From assembly GCA_947561395.2 (NCBI GenBank), contig OX387183.1:36010853-36074852 (forward strand): DNA of 64,000 bases, written 5' to 3'. The translations under genes were made by a program, and so were the position numbers. The notes under the pieces were generated by a model that worked only from the letters and a program-made list of their open reading frames with translations, was not told the DNA's origin and ran no database searches. Position 1 is the stretch's first letter, and each line of letters begins with the position of its first letter. Positions 46,317 to 57,388 of this stretch are shown piece by piece. This DNA comes from Buxus sempervirens (Eukaryota; Streptophyta; Magnoliopsida; Buxales; Buxaceae).

Positions 46317-48060
46317 CACCCACCTTATGGTATCTTATTTTCTATTTTGTGTATATATGCATGTGATTGCTAATTTGAGTATTAACTTGGTATCCTCTTG
46401 CTAGGAAAGTATTTAATTATTTAAGCTTTTATTATAATAATTATTGGTGTAATTGCTATTTATATTTGTCTTATATTTTATTTATGTGCATATTTGGGTC
46501 TTATTGATGATTGGTGTAGCATGCTTGAGTGGTACTGCGTGCTACGAACTTTAGTGGCTTAGAATATAGACCAATATTGTCCTCATTCTCTCATTTCTTT
46601 CATTTCAATATTTCTCTCCTTGCGTTTTTGGGGTTTGTCGATTAAGGTTTGGGTGTCTTCCATCTTCACTCCATCTTCTTCTCATCTTCTCCATCTTCTT
46701 CATCAGTTGTGCTTGGTGACTGCTTGGAGGTGCTTGGAGTTGACTTGGTGAGCTTATGGTGGTTAGTTTTCATCTTCCTTTAGGTAAGTCTGAAACCTAT
46801 TATTTATGCAAACCTAACCTAATTTCCATATCTATTATGTAAGTGGATTTTGATAAACATGATTTAAGCATGTGATTGTTTGATTTTTGGAAGGTTTGAA
46901 CATGGTCATGGAAATTTGGGAAAATTCATATGAGTTTTCATTTGGCATGTTTTTGGGTTGTGCAAAGTGTTGTTTTAAGCTTTAATTTGATTATTTTGAG
47001 TTGGTTCGATGCATAATAGGTGGAATAGGTTGGATTTTGTTTTACACATGAAAGCACCCCATTATGTAGAAATTTCATTGGATTTCAATCATATAATGTT
47101 TTAGCTATTTCTTTATGTAGAAATTTCTTTGGATTTCGATCATATAATGTTTTTGCTATTTTTGATGTGATCTGGGAGTATGGTTTACTCCTAGAAATGT
47201 TTCTAGATATGTTTTGAAACTTGGTTTAGGCAGATTTGGTTTTAGGTTGAGCTGGTTTCCAAAAAACCTAGAAATCTATCATTTATCATACCTTCGACAA
47301 GCCTCGATATGGGCTTCGATATGCTGAACAGTGGATGTTCTTCATATCGAACAATGTCGATATGCCGTGGATGGACCTTGATAATGGCCTCAATATGCCG
47401 AGAACCTTCGAGTCACAAACCTGAGTTGAGTTTCTTAGGGTTTTCTTGACATAGATCCTCGATATGTTGAGGATTGTCTTGACTCGACATGGAAAATTGA
47501 GAGTTGGGGTGACTGTTAGGTGTTTCGATATGGTCTTCAGCAAACCAAATTCTACTTGAAATAGGGTCTTCAATATATCGAAGAAGCTTTCATATGCCGA
47601 AGTCGATATATCAAAAAATTTTCGATATGTGTCGATATGCATACTGTTCATCAAGGTATTCAATGTGATGTTCGATTTCCTTCGGCATAGTTGCTCAATA
47701 TATTGAACAATACTCTTCTATGTGATTTGTGCTGACTGCAGCAATGTTTATTGTGATTTGCTTTGCCTATGCGTCGTATTAAATTTCCAACTGAGCTATG
47801 ACTGATTGTGATTGTGGATTTGCCATTGAGTTGAGGATTTCTCCTAGTATAACTTGGTGAGCGATTATGTTGACTTTACTTGGTAGAATTAGTCCAAAAT
47901 TTTGTGTGTGTGTGTGTGGATGATTCACCTGTGACTCCTGTGGAGTCCTATATTTATGAGATTGTGGTAAAAGAGGGGCTTTACATCCGTGCTTGAGTAG
48001 TATAGTTGTAGCATGGTTGATATCAATGGTTCTAGCTCGCATTATTCTGATTAGATAGAT
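46317..48060 (+). mobile_element. LTR-like copy, plus orientation, of an inverted pair
   Basis: From about 46400 to 46800 it matches the reverse complement of 48509-48120: aagtatttaattatttaagc, gcatgcttg, ctcattctctcatttct, catcttcttc…gtgcttg, ggtaagtctgaaacc versus ggtaatctcaaaacc. It also contains a 51-base imperfect tandem duplication (47074-47171, tatgtagaaatttc…) and many tcgatatg words (47290-47650). No coding was recognised. Confidence 0.5.
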
Positions 48061-48506
48061 TTGAGTTATACTATAAAATGGATTTGAAATTACATTATTT
48101 TTGCATGTAAATCAAAATGGTTTTGAGATTACCTTGGGGAAGATGAAGAAACAAGCCAAGAACTCACCACCAAAAACTCCAAGAATTCACCAAGCATGCA
48201 TTAATCCACCACAAGCACAAAGAAGATGAAGATGGGAAGAAGTTGATGAAGATGGATAGGTAGAAAGAAGCTCCCTTGCTTCAGTTGACACACCCAAATG
48301 CACAAGGGATGGAGAGAAATGAGAGAATGAGATGAAATGAAGGCTTATATAGTAAGCCACTATAGTCCATAGCACACAATGCCATGCAAGCATGCCATAT
48401 CAATAACCAAGAAGACCTCAAATGTGCACATGCATAGAAATAAGATCAATATAAATAATATTTACTTCAATATTCACTATAATAATAGCTTAAAATAATT
48501 AAATAC
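48061..48506 (-). mobile_element. LTR-like copy, minus orientation, first part; split by the LINE
   Basis: The reverse complement parallels 46400-46800 as described for the plus copy. At 48506 it is interrupted by the poly(T) of the LINE. Its continuation, matched by gctaatt.gag and catatgcatgtg-type wording in the plus copy (46340-46400), resumes at about 55815 on the far side of the LINE. Confidence 0.6.
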
Positions 48507-48612
48507 TTTTTTTTTTTTGATCGGTAATGAAGAAATATATTAAATAGAAGCTGAAAACAGGGTACAGTGCTGTACACCAAAGGTGTACATAACTCTCATC
48601 CCCTCCCCATCC

Positions 48613-51600
48613 TTACAAATCATTGAAATCCTTACACATTAACACATCATGACATTCCAATCCCTTACAAGATTCCACAGCAGACGCCCAATAAAGGATA
48701 AGACTAAGAGAGTATTTGAAAAGAGCATCCCGAGATCTTTCCTTATTCTCAAAAATCCTGTTGTTTCGTTCCTTCCAAACTGCCCACATCACTGCCCCTG
48801 GTGTTAACCGCCAAAAGACCTTGAAAGGAGAGTCTCCTCTTGAGATCTTCCAACATAAAAGAAGCTGAGAAACATCTTGAGGCTGGACCCAAGCAACACC
48901 AAACCTGGCTAAGAACTCATTCCAAACTCCACTTGTGGTTGGGCAATGAATGAGGAGGTGATTGACTGACTCCGCATCCGCTCTACAAAGACTACATCTA
49001 TTAGGAAGCTGCCAGCCTCTCTTCATTAGATTATCCAAAGTCAAAATTTTCTCCAGCACCGCTGTCCACATAAAGAATCCTACCTTTGATGGGAGTAAAG
49101 GTTGCCATAGCAGATTGTGGACCTTGAAATTAAGATTCCGCTTACTAATAAACCCATACAGGCTCTTCACAGAGAAAACCCCATCACTGCTCCTTGACCA
49201 TGTCATAACGTCATGATGAGAACCAAAATCCTTTCCATTGATGCACTCCAGAAACTGGGACAAGTCTTCCAATTCCCAATCAAACATACCTCTTCTGAAC
49301 TGCAAATTCCATTGTATGCCTCCCACTCCTTGGGAGTACAGGTCTGCAACAAAGGCATGAGGGGCTGAAGATATATTATAAAACGTAGAAAATTGCTCCT
49401 TGAGAGCTCCACCAGAGCACCAAGGATCCGACCAAAACTTAACCCTATCTCCCCTCCCCACCTGAAACTTCACTCCTGCCTCAACCAGGGGAGACAATCT
49501 GCATATGGGCCTCCATAAGCTGCATCCGATTCTCCCATTCACCTGGTCAGGAAGCCACCTTGTCTCATCATAGCCATACTTAACAACAATTAATTTCCTC
49601 CAAAGACTGTTTACCTCCTGGCCAAACCGCCAACACCACTTCGCCAAAAGGGCTCTATTAAAGAGCCGCAGATTCCTTATACCCAAGCCACCATCCTCCT
49701 TTGGGTTACAAACCTCCTTCCAAGAAACCAGATGATAATTACTGGACTCCTCCCCTCCTGCCCATAAGAAGTTCTTCGGTAACTTCTCAATGGCCTCCAG
49801 CATTGAAAACGGAGCTAATAAAACAGAGAGCATATAAGTTGGGTGGTTAGATAAAGAACTCTTGATCAAGACTGTCTTACCCCCTTTCGATAAAAGACTC
49901 CCCTTCCAAGCCGACAACTTCTTTTTCATCCTCGATATTGTTGGTTCCCAAATTAATTTGGATTTAAAAGACGCCCCAATAGGAATTCCGAGATAAGAAG
50001 TAGGAAAAGACCCCAAACGACACCCCAAGAGACCACAGAAAATAGAGGAATTTCCACTTCCTCCAACATCAAAAAGCTCGCTCTTCTGAAAATTCACTCT
50101 CAAACCCGATAGCGCTTCAAAGCAATTCAGGATAGATCTCACCACAAGAAGTTGAGAGGCTTGCGCCTTGCAAAAGAGCATAGCATCATCTGCAAAAAGT
50201 AAATGAGAGATGGATAAAGAGCCTCCTCCCACCTTCACCCCTTCAATAAGCCCTATATTTTCCGCCCTAGCAACCAATCGACTGAGAGCTTCCATAACCA
50301 GCAAGAAGAGTAAGGGGGAAAGGGGATCCCCTTGTCTCAAACCCCGAGATGACCGAAAGAAACCAGCCGCCACTCCATTAACCAAAACAGAGAAAGATGC
50401 TGAAGAGACGCAGGCTTCCATCCAAGATCTCCATTTGGCCCCGAATCCCATCCTCCTCATAATGTACCATAAAAACTTCCAATTCACATGATCGTATGCC
50501 TTCTCAATATCCAACTTGCAAAGAATCCCATTAACACCCTCCCTTTGAATGGAGTCCACACATTCACTAACAATCAAAACACCATCCAAAATTTGCCTCC
50601 CCCCTATAAATGCATTTTGATAAGGAGAAATAACATCCGAAAGCACCTCCCTCAATCTTTTAGCAAGAACTTTAGAAATGATTTTATAGAAACTCCCCAC
50701 CAAACTAATGGGCCGATAATCTCTCAATGATGCCGCCCCTTCCTTTTTAGGAATGAGGGAAATAAAAGTGGCATTCAAACTCCTTTCAAAATGAGATGAA
50801 TTATAAAATTCTTGAACTGCTCTCATGAAATCCGCCCGGATATGGCCCCAACAAAGCTTATAGAATTTGATAGTAAACCCATCCGGCCCCGGGGCCTTAT
50901 CACCCTCCAACTCCTTGATAACCTCCAACACCTCTTCTTCCCCCAATTGCATTTCCAACATATCCCTGTGATAATATGAAATCAAGTCAAACTCCATACC
51001 ATCCAGCAGAGGTCTAACATGAACTTTCTCTATGAAAAGGTCTTCAAAGTAAGCTGCTGCTGCCTTCTTAATTTCATCTTGCTCAAGCAATAGGGACCCA
51101 TCCACCTCCAAGTGGTCAATGGAATTAGCTCTCCCTCTAGCTGAGGCCATCCTATGGAAAAAACCTGTATTTTTATCACCAGCCTTCAGCCATAAAGCCC
51201 TTGATTTCTGCCTCCAACTGATCTCCAATAATGATGCAGCCTTCTTGAAGTCCAACTTCAAACTTCCCATCTCCTTCCAATCATCAAGCGACAGGGTCCC
51301 TTCCTCTTCAGATTTTTCTAACTCTTTTAATCTCGCCATAATACCCTCCAGCTTCTTATCAACTCTACCAAACACATCTCTATTCCACTCCTTAATCTTG
51401 CACTTTAGCGCGCGAAGTTTTCTGGAAAACACAAAGGAGGCTGACCCTTTAAAATCCATCTCACTCCACCATTTTCCCACCAAGTCAATGAAGGATTTAT
51501 CTTCAAACCACATATTTTCAAATCTGAAAGGTGTTGCTTTCCGAAACTCATTCTGACTAGTGAGTAATAATGGAGAGTGGTCAGAAACTGATCTCGGCCA

Positions 51601-52257
51601 AGCAAAGACACTAAAATTGGGAAAAGATCTCTCCCACTCCAAAGACACAAGGAATCGGTCCAATTTAGACAGATTACGGGAAAGCTGACTTTTAGACCAA
51701 GTAAACCTCGAGCCTTTAAGGGGAACATCAATGAGATGAGAACTTTCAATAAAGGAAGAAAAGTCGGCCATGGCTTTAGAACAACTCCTCCCACTTGTTC
51801 TTTCCTCCGGAAATCGAACCACATTAAAATCACCTCCGATACACCAAGGAGTTCCCCCTATTCCCCTTGCCTCTGATAACTCCTCCCAAATTAACCTTGA
51901 CCTGGAATGGTCATTCGGCCCATAGACAGCCGAGAAAAGCATTAAGTCCGAGCTAACCGAACATTTCAGCAAAACAGATAAGGAGTAAACACCCACCCAA
52001 GACTGAGCTAAAAGAAACTTGTTACTCTTCCATGCTAGAATCATACCACCTGACGCTCCCTGAGCCGGTAGGGAAACCCAATCCACACTATCCTTCCTCC
52101 AAACCTCCCCCAACACAGACTTGGAGACCGTGGCTAACTTCGATTCTTGAAGCATAAGAATGTCAGGATCCCACATCCCTAAACTTGCCTTGACTCTTCC
52201 CTTCTTATCCTGGGCATTTAGCCCTCTCACATTCCAAGAAATAATTTTCAAGAGCAT
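48613..52257 (-). CDS. LINE ORF2: APE endonuclease - reverse transcriptase - zf-RVT, 1214 aa, open
   Basis: Start chosen at ATG 52257 (MLLKIISWNVRGLN), because the endonuclease domain starts there; the open frame extends 20 codons further with no ATG. Domains: endonuclease residues 1-230 (LQESK, VYGPND, GGDFNVVRF, SDHSPL); reverse transcriptase about 430-750 (KAPGPDGF, YRPISLVGSFYKIISK, LDIEKAYDHVNW, GLRQGDPLSP, and catalytic HLLFADDA); a post-RT region (KLSAWKGSLLSKGGKTVLIK); and a C-terminal Cys-rich zf-RVT region (CSLCRADAESVNHLLIHC). No stop interrupts it, and all the RT and endonuclease motifs I know are intact. It mediates target-primed reverse transcription of LINE RNA. ORF1, 61 bases upstream, is broken, so retrotransposition in cis is doubtful, although the ORF2 product might act in trans. 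Confidence 0.95.
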   Translation of the reverse strand: MLLKIISWNVRGLNAQDKKGRVKASLGMWDPDILMLQESKLATVSKSVLGEVWRKDSVDWVSLPAQGASGGMILAWKSNKFLLAQSWVGVYSLSVLLKCSVSSDLMLFSAVYGPNDHSRSRLIWEELSEARGIGGTPWCIGGDFNVVRFPEERTSGRSCSKAMADFSSFIESSHLIDVPLKGSRFTWSKSQLSRNLSKLDRFLVSLEWERSFPNFSVFAWPRSVSDHSPLLLTSQNEFRKATPFRFENMWFEDKSFIDLVGKWWSEMDFKGSASFVFSRKLRALKCKIKEWNRDVFGRVDKKLEGIMARLKELEKSEEEGTLSLDDWKEMGSLKLDFKKAASLLEISWRQKSRALWLKAGDKNTGFFHRMASARGRANSIDHLEVDGSLLLEQDEIKKAAAAYFEDLFIEKVHVRPLLDGMEFDLISYYHRDMLEMQLGEEEVLEVIKELEGDKAPGPDGFTIKFYKLCWGHIRADFMRAVQEFYNSSHFERSLNATFISLIPKKEGAASLRDYRPISLVGSFYKIISKVLAKRLREVLSDVISPYQNAFIGGRQILDGVLIVSECVDSIQREGVNGILCKLDIEKAYDHVNWKFLWYIMRRMGFGAKWRSWMEACVSSASFSVLVNGVAAGFFRSSRGLRQGDPLSPLLFLLVMEALSRLVARAENIGLIEGVKVGGGSLSISHLLFADDAMLFCKAQASQLLVVRSILNCFEALSGLRVNFQKSELFDVGGSGNSSIFCGLLGCRLGSFPTSYLGIPIGASFKSKLIWEPTISRMKKKLSAWKGSLLSKGGKTVLIKSSLSNHPTYMLSVLLAPFSMLEAIEKLPKNFLWAGGEESSNYHLVSWKEVCNPKEDGGLGIRNLRLFNRALLAKWCWRFGQEVNSLWRKLIVVKYGYDETRWLPDQVNGRIGCSLWRPICRLSPLVEAGVKFQVGRGDRVKFWSDPWCSGGALKEQFSTFYNISSAPHAFVADLYSQGVGGIQWNLQFRRGMFDWELEDLSQFLECINGKDFGSHHDVMTWSRSSDGVFSVKSLYGFISKRNLNFKVHNLLWQPLLPSKVGFFMWTAVLEKILTLDNLMKRGWQLPNRCSLCRADAESVNHLLIHCPTTSGVWNEFLARFGVAWVQPQDVSQLLLCWKISRGDSPFKVFWRLTPGAVMWAVWKERNNRIFENKERSRDALFKYSLSLILYWASAVESCKGLECHDVLMCKDFNDL

Positions 52258-52318
52258 TGGAACAAACAAACAACCCAGCCAACTCCAGTATCGACTCCTC
52301 TGATGAGGTCCTCTCAAA

Positions 52319-55254
52319 TTAGGACGCCTTCAAGGGGTCTCTCGACGCTCCCTTATTCAACCCCCTCTCCCTCCTTTCTTCAATCGCTGCAAAAAGGGCC
52401 TGCACCTCCTCCTCAGACCCCTGGAAAGAAACTCCAAGTGCCTTGCTAAGCTTCAATATATTATTGGCAACCCATGCGGATGCCTCACTGTTCCCAATAG
52501 GCGCAAGAGAGCAAATCTGGTTGTCCTTGATGAGACCACCATTGTTGGCCAACAACATCAACCCATCATCCTTGAAAGGGAGAGGACTCGATGAAAGAAT
52601 CTCCACCGAAGAACCATCACCCCCCTTACTATCAAGACACGAAGCTGAAACAGGACTAGATCCCTGACAGATGGGGTTAGCAACCAAAGCCCCCACCTAA
52701 GTCCTACCATCCTCCTCAACCGAGAGACAATGATCGGAAGAAAAAGATTCAATTGCCTGGGCAGACGGCACAATAGGCAATGAAGGAACCAGATGAGGAA
52801 TCTCTACACCAGCATGAGGGCCACCATCATCCCCTTTTACATAGTCATGCGGCAGCACAAGTGGAAGGAAGCCATCAATAGAGTGCGCTTGCTCCAGATC
52901 CAAGCTCTGACTAAGTTTCCATTCCCTCTTGCGACGACGCCTTGAATAACAGACCAGATTTTTCTGCTCATCCCCTGTAAAAACCTTCGATTCCCCCATC
53001 TTAGCATTATCTACCATTTCAAGGGATGTCTTCTCCATTCGTAAATCCTCCACCTTGCCATGACGAGCCAAACACCACACATTGCTATTTCGCGACACCC
53101 ATTCTTCAATATGGGCTATACGTCCATCGAATGAGGAAATCGATCTCTCCATACTACTGCAAAACGACTTGAGATTAAGATCTGGGAAAGGATCCCCTTC
53201 CACCTGACAAGATCCGGGAAAACTTCCGCTTCTGATCAAGTCAACGATCCAGTTGAAAGCTTCAACACCATGATTCTCTCCACCGTCGACCTCCCCAATG
53301 CAATTTGCCCCATCACTACCCTCTCTAATGTGCGTCATCAACACACCATTCTTCGCAAGACCCTTCTTAGATTCACCATGACTCCTCTCTTTTCTAGCTC
53401 AAGCCCGTACCTCGCCTCTAGCTTTGCCTTCCCCTCGTCGCTGGTTTCAGAGCACGACTGCAACGACTTCCCAACAGGTTTCGAAGGCCCGACGACTCCT
53501 CTCGAGTCAAAGCCCTTGGACGGAGAACCCAACCCAGCCACCCCACTGCTTGGCCCAATACTTGGCCCAGAACCCCCGCCACTCAGCCCATCACTTGGCC
53601 GAGAACCCTCACCATTCAGTTCCTCACATGGCCTTCTTGAGTACGCGTGACCTTCTACCCCGATTCTCTGGGCCTTCCCTTGGGGTCCATCGCCATTCAA
53701 AATAAACCCCTCTGACACAATAGGACTGCTACCCTCAGCTAGTAGCACATCAAGCACGACTTCCAACCTTAAAGGTTGACTTCCACCAATATTTTCCCCA
53801 AGCTGCCCTTCAACGACCAAATGATTTCCCACAAACTCCTTGCCACATCGGTCATCATCTACCTCCCTTACCTTCTTCGACTGCATGTCAAGTTCTGGAA
53901 ACTCCAACGTCTCATGATGCACTAACTCAATAAAAATTTCAGACCAGAACTCCCCATCCCAGATATTCAAGCTTCTAGGTATCCTTCGAGCAATTGATTC
54001 ACCAACTTTAATTGATATAGCACCATCGGACTGGACATTGCCCAACTGCTTAAAACCTCCCAAGCAATCCCCAATACCATTAAAAGTTTGCTGGGCCAAA
54101 AGATGCGGAGGAATTCCATACAAACGAATCCACCACCCTTCTTCTCTTATAGGTCCAGCTTCCGGTTTGAACTCTTTACACCACCAATTAACTGAAACCA
54201 GTGATCCCTTACAACTAAAAGGGCTATTAGCAACGGCCCTCTCAGCATCCAAAACAGAAGACACAAATACCACAGCTTCCTCCGAGCCTAGAGGGATGAA
54301 AGATGGCCTCCAATTTCTTCCCCTCTTCTGGAAGCAGCAATCCAGAAACTCTTCCCACTTAATAGGCGCCGAGGCCCTACAACAAAGTGGAAACTCCCAC
54401 CGACTTCCCATGCTCTGTTTTGGTCTTCTAATTTCCATAGCTAAATCCCTGCCTTCCCTCAAGAGCTTGGATGAAGTTAAATTCACCTTACATAAGGATG
54501 GGAAAGCAATACTAGGAGGGATACACTGTTCCATTGAACCCTGCCGGCCATTCACTCCAAGGGGCAGAGGAGGCCCGTCCACACACAAACTATCCTCTCT
54601 CAACCCTTTCTCCTCACCAGACACCTTCGACTTCCCTTTCATTTCAAATGATAAGCTCTCCCAAGCATCCAGAACAAACTTCCACTTTGTCTTTTTATCC
54701 CCCATTGGAAGCATCACCATCCCACCTTCTTTAGATTTCTTAAACACAGACACCACCAACATTCTGTCTCTGTTGTTCGTCCAAACTTTTGCATTGAAAA
54801 AACGACCGCCCATCTCCGATCGACCCAAGGTACCAACACTTCGGCCAAAATTCTGAGCCTTATCAACTACGTTCAGGAACCATCCAATATCTCTACCCTG
54901 GAATTGAACCCAAGTAGTGAACTTACTATTCCTCTCCACCAAACGAAAGGTGACTCCCTGCTTCCCAGAAAACCGAACAAACTGAAAGACTTTGTTCTCA
55001 ATCCTTACTGATCTTCTCGCGACCTCCATCCTCCGATTACCCTCTGCCTGACGCCTACAACCTCCCTGGGCCGGTTGCGTTCTCTTAACGACTTCCGCAT
55101 AGGATGGAGCCGCTCGAGACATGACCTTCAACGGCGGCTCTGTTTCACACTCTTGATGCAGAGCTGAGGCGACAAACTCCTCAATCTCGCAAGACGAGTA
55201 CCCCGCTTGCAGTAAATCTTTGCAAACGTCTCGCAGACCCGAGACATCCGCCAT
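52319..55254 (-). pseudogene. LINE ORF1 with DUF4283-like region; split by a frame change and a stop
   Basis: The first open segment (55254-53338, 638 codons) starts MADVSGLRDVCKDLLQAGYS. It has a segment like the plant retroelement DUF4283 domain (SFIPLGSEEAVVFVSSVLDA … GPIREEGWWIRLYGIPPHLL). It ends in TGA, overlapping ATG as TGATG at about 53337-53341, where a second frame (to 52697, 215 codons) takes over. That frame stops at TAG (52699-52697), and the same frame continues 125 codons to TAA at 52319 (…SKALGVSFQGSEEEVQALFA). The segments together would be about 980 residues. A single-base frameshift plus a nonsense change is the simple explanation. ORF1 proteins bind element RNA. Confidence 0.8.
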
Positions 55255-55812
55255 ACTTCACTTCGCCGATGAAATCACTTCCAACGATAACTCCAATCGA
55301 GAGCTCCACCGGCGAAATCTCCCGTCCAAATTCCAGTCAAAACGATCTGCAAACCTCAGACGCAGCTTCTTCTCCAGTCGGAACTCCAACTCCAGTCGAG
55401 AGCTCCTACTACAGACGGAACTTCTTCTCCAGTCGGACCTCCTACTCCAGTCGAACCTCCTACTCCAGACGAGAGCTCCAGACAAATGCTCCAGACCAGT
55501 CGGACCTCCAGACGAAGCTCCAGTCGAATGGCCCAGACGAAGCTCCAACTCCAGTCGGACCTCCTACTCCAGTCGAGAGCTTCAGACAAAAGTCCAGTCG
55601 AAACTCCTACTCCAGACGAAACGACGAAGCTCCCACTCCAGACGAAGCTACTTCTCCAGTCGAGAGCTCCTACTCCAGTCGGAACTTCTTCTCCAGTCGG
55701 AACTCCTACTCCAGTCGGACCTTCTACTCCAGTCGAGAGCTCCAGACGAATGCTCCAGACCAGTCGGACCTCCAGACGAAGCTCCAGTCGAATGGTCCAG
55801 TTAGTCCCATAA
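55255..55812 (-). repeat. Tandem-repeat 5' UTR of the LINE
   Basis: Dozens of units around ctccagtcgg / ctccagacgaa / tcgagagctcctact (plus strand) fill this interval. There is a higher-order repeat of about 264 bases: the block caaatgctccagaccagtcg at about 55483 recurs at about 55747, each followed by gacctccagacgaagctccag. In mammals, L1 5' UTRs built of tandem monomers act as promoters; a similar role here is an inference. Long open frames on both strands are due to the repeat. Confidence 0.85.
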
Positions 55813-55814
55813 AT

Positions 55815-55998
55815 TAGCAACCACATGCAAATATGTGGAAAATGGAAGATAATAACCCATAAAATCAAATAAACTCCCATAATTTCCAAATAAATCCATA
55901 ATAATTCATAAAGAAGTCAAACTTGTCAATTCACAAAATACTGAAGGGTAAAATCGTCAGTACACTTAATACTCAAAAATCAGGATGTTATATACTCG
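55815..55998 (-). mobile_element. LTR-like copy, minus orientation, second part (start of LTR)
   Basis: The reverse complement starts TATAACATCCTGATTTTTGAG (a variant of the common TGTAACATCC LTR start) and leads through ggttgctaatttatggg to the LINE boundary. The plus-oriented copy at 46317 has the corresponding gtgattgctaatttgag next to its aagtatttaatt block. This is the far side of the LTR into which the LINE jumped. Confidence 0.55.
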
Positions 55999-56427
55999 TG
56001 ACTCGTCTATGTTTGCCAACCAATTCACATTGGATATTGATTAACTTTTGGATTATACTTAAAATGTCCTTTTTGGTTGTTACTTGTTACACACACTTGC
56101 AGCCTTGTAGAAATTATAAGAATCTTCTAGGTTCTTAAGAATCTAAGTGATGAATCCCAATAGTTTGAGAATAAAAAATAGTTTTTTTTTTCTTTTCACT
56201 AGAAATTCAGACAACTATAGAATCTACGTTGATAGAATGGATCTCAATCCATACAGAATTTACTAGAAGAAAACTCCTTATATCATTAATACATTACTGT
56301 GGCTCAATTTTCAAACATCTAATTTCATGGCCAGAAACTTTGTTTTAAAGATTTTTTTTCGGCTATTCCAGGGTAATTCTGGGATAGATATTCAGTTGCT
56401 CAAAGCAGATCTTGCTATTGGAGTTTC

Positions 56428-56596
56428 AACATTTTTCATAATTTGGGGGCTTCATGTGTTTATGTAGATAAATCTTTTCATCTATGTCTTTCTTTCTCTA
56501 GCGGTACACGATTTGTATACTTGCTTGTATCTATGTTTTATTTATATAAGATATTCATTATTACCGATCCAAAAAAAAAAAACATTTTTCATAATT
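56428..56596 (+). mobile_element. Severely 5'-truncated LINE insertion (137 bp) with 16-bp target duplication
   Basis: AACATTTTTCATAATT at 56428-56443 is repeated at 56581-56596. Between them, 56444-56580 reads as a plant L1 3' tail: ctagcggtacacgatttgta, tctatgttttatttatataag, attaccgatcc and an A run. The tail matches the ends of the two larger LINEs here. It lies about 0.8 kb upstream of the TatB-like start codon. Confidence 0.93.
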
Positions 56597-57388
56597 GGAA
56601 ACAATTCCTTAGACAGCCATTCTACATTGTTGCAAGGCAATGCTTGTCATAATTCTTTTAAAACTATTAGATTCATCAGCAATTGATGACCAGATGTTTA
56701 CTGTGGGCCTTCTAAACTGCGGCATATCATCAAAAGATTTACTCTGCTGCATTAGGAGGTCACCTTGTTGTTTCCTGTTTTAGATTTTTCATTTCTTTAT
56801 TGTTTCACTTCAAAATCTGGACAATACTGTAGGCTTGATTCTCTTTAAGTATTTTATTTTATTTTTATTTGGTGAGTCACATCTAAGGAAACTGTAAAAT
56901 CAGGATCTGTGGTCAAGCATATTTTTGAGGATAGATTTCTATTTTAAGAGTTGTTTTACTACAGTTAGTAAAAAATTAAAAACATTCTCACAACAGCCTC
57001 TATTTAGTTACAGCTTTCTTTCTTGAAAAGTATTCGGAAAGCTTCATTTTTGACTTACATCATTATGATAAACGTTAGGTAGTATTAGTACTTTTTTCAA
57101 TCTGATATTTGATTGTACCTTGTTACTTTTGTGAAGATAAACACTATTGTATCTTGTTGTTGATTTTTAATCTTCTTCCCTTGTGATTACAGATTATTCT
57201 TCATTAGTCTTTAAAAATATATAAAGCTATGCAGATCTCCATTTCTGCGGACTTAAATCAGCTCTTGTGAGTGAGCTTGTATAAACTGCGTGGCTCAATC
57301 ATCTAATACTCACATCTAACTGCAATGTAATCTTCCTGCTGCATCTGATTGCCACTCAGAGGAAAGGTGTTTTAATTGACTGGCATAA
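56597..57388 (+). promoter_or_regulatory. Upstream region and probable 5'-UTR intron of the TatB-like gene
   Basis: No coding was recognised. A polypyrimidine-like stretch ending in ttgccactcag (57350-57360) precedes aggaaaggtgttttaattgac and the ATG at 57389, so the start codon probably sits just after a 5'-UTR splice acceptor. The upstream UTR exon is not identified. Confidence 0.4.

Larger units (their letters stand above)
48507..55812 (-). mobile_element. Near full-length L1-type LINE with intact ORF2
   Basis: On the minus strand the element runs from about 55812 (repeat-rich 5' UTR) through ORF1 (55254-52319, broken), ORF2 (52257-48613, open) and a 3' UTR to gatc plus an A run (48507-48518 read as T). 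The 3' tail wording (attaccgatcaaaaaa) matches that of the 56444 fragment and the LINE at 39994. It lies inside an LTR copy that resumes on the other side. A clean target duplication was not found by eye. It is the youngest-looking LINE in the window. Confidence 0.93.

Noticed and set aside
54038-54856. 272-codon plus-strand frame
   Set aside because: It is the antisense shadow of LINE ORF1, whose minus-strand reading has recognisable retroelement motifs.
55220-55889. Overlapping open frames of 96-194 codons on both strands
   Set aside because: They arise from the tandem CTCCAGTCG-type repeat in the LINE 5' UTR and have no protein-like composition.
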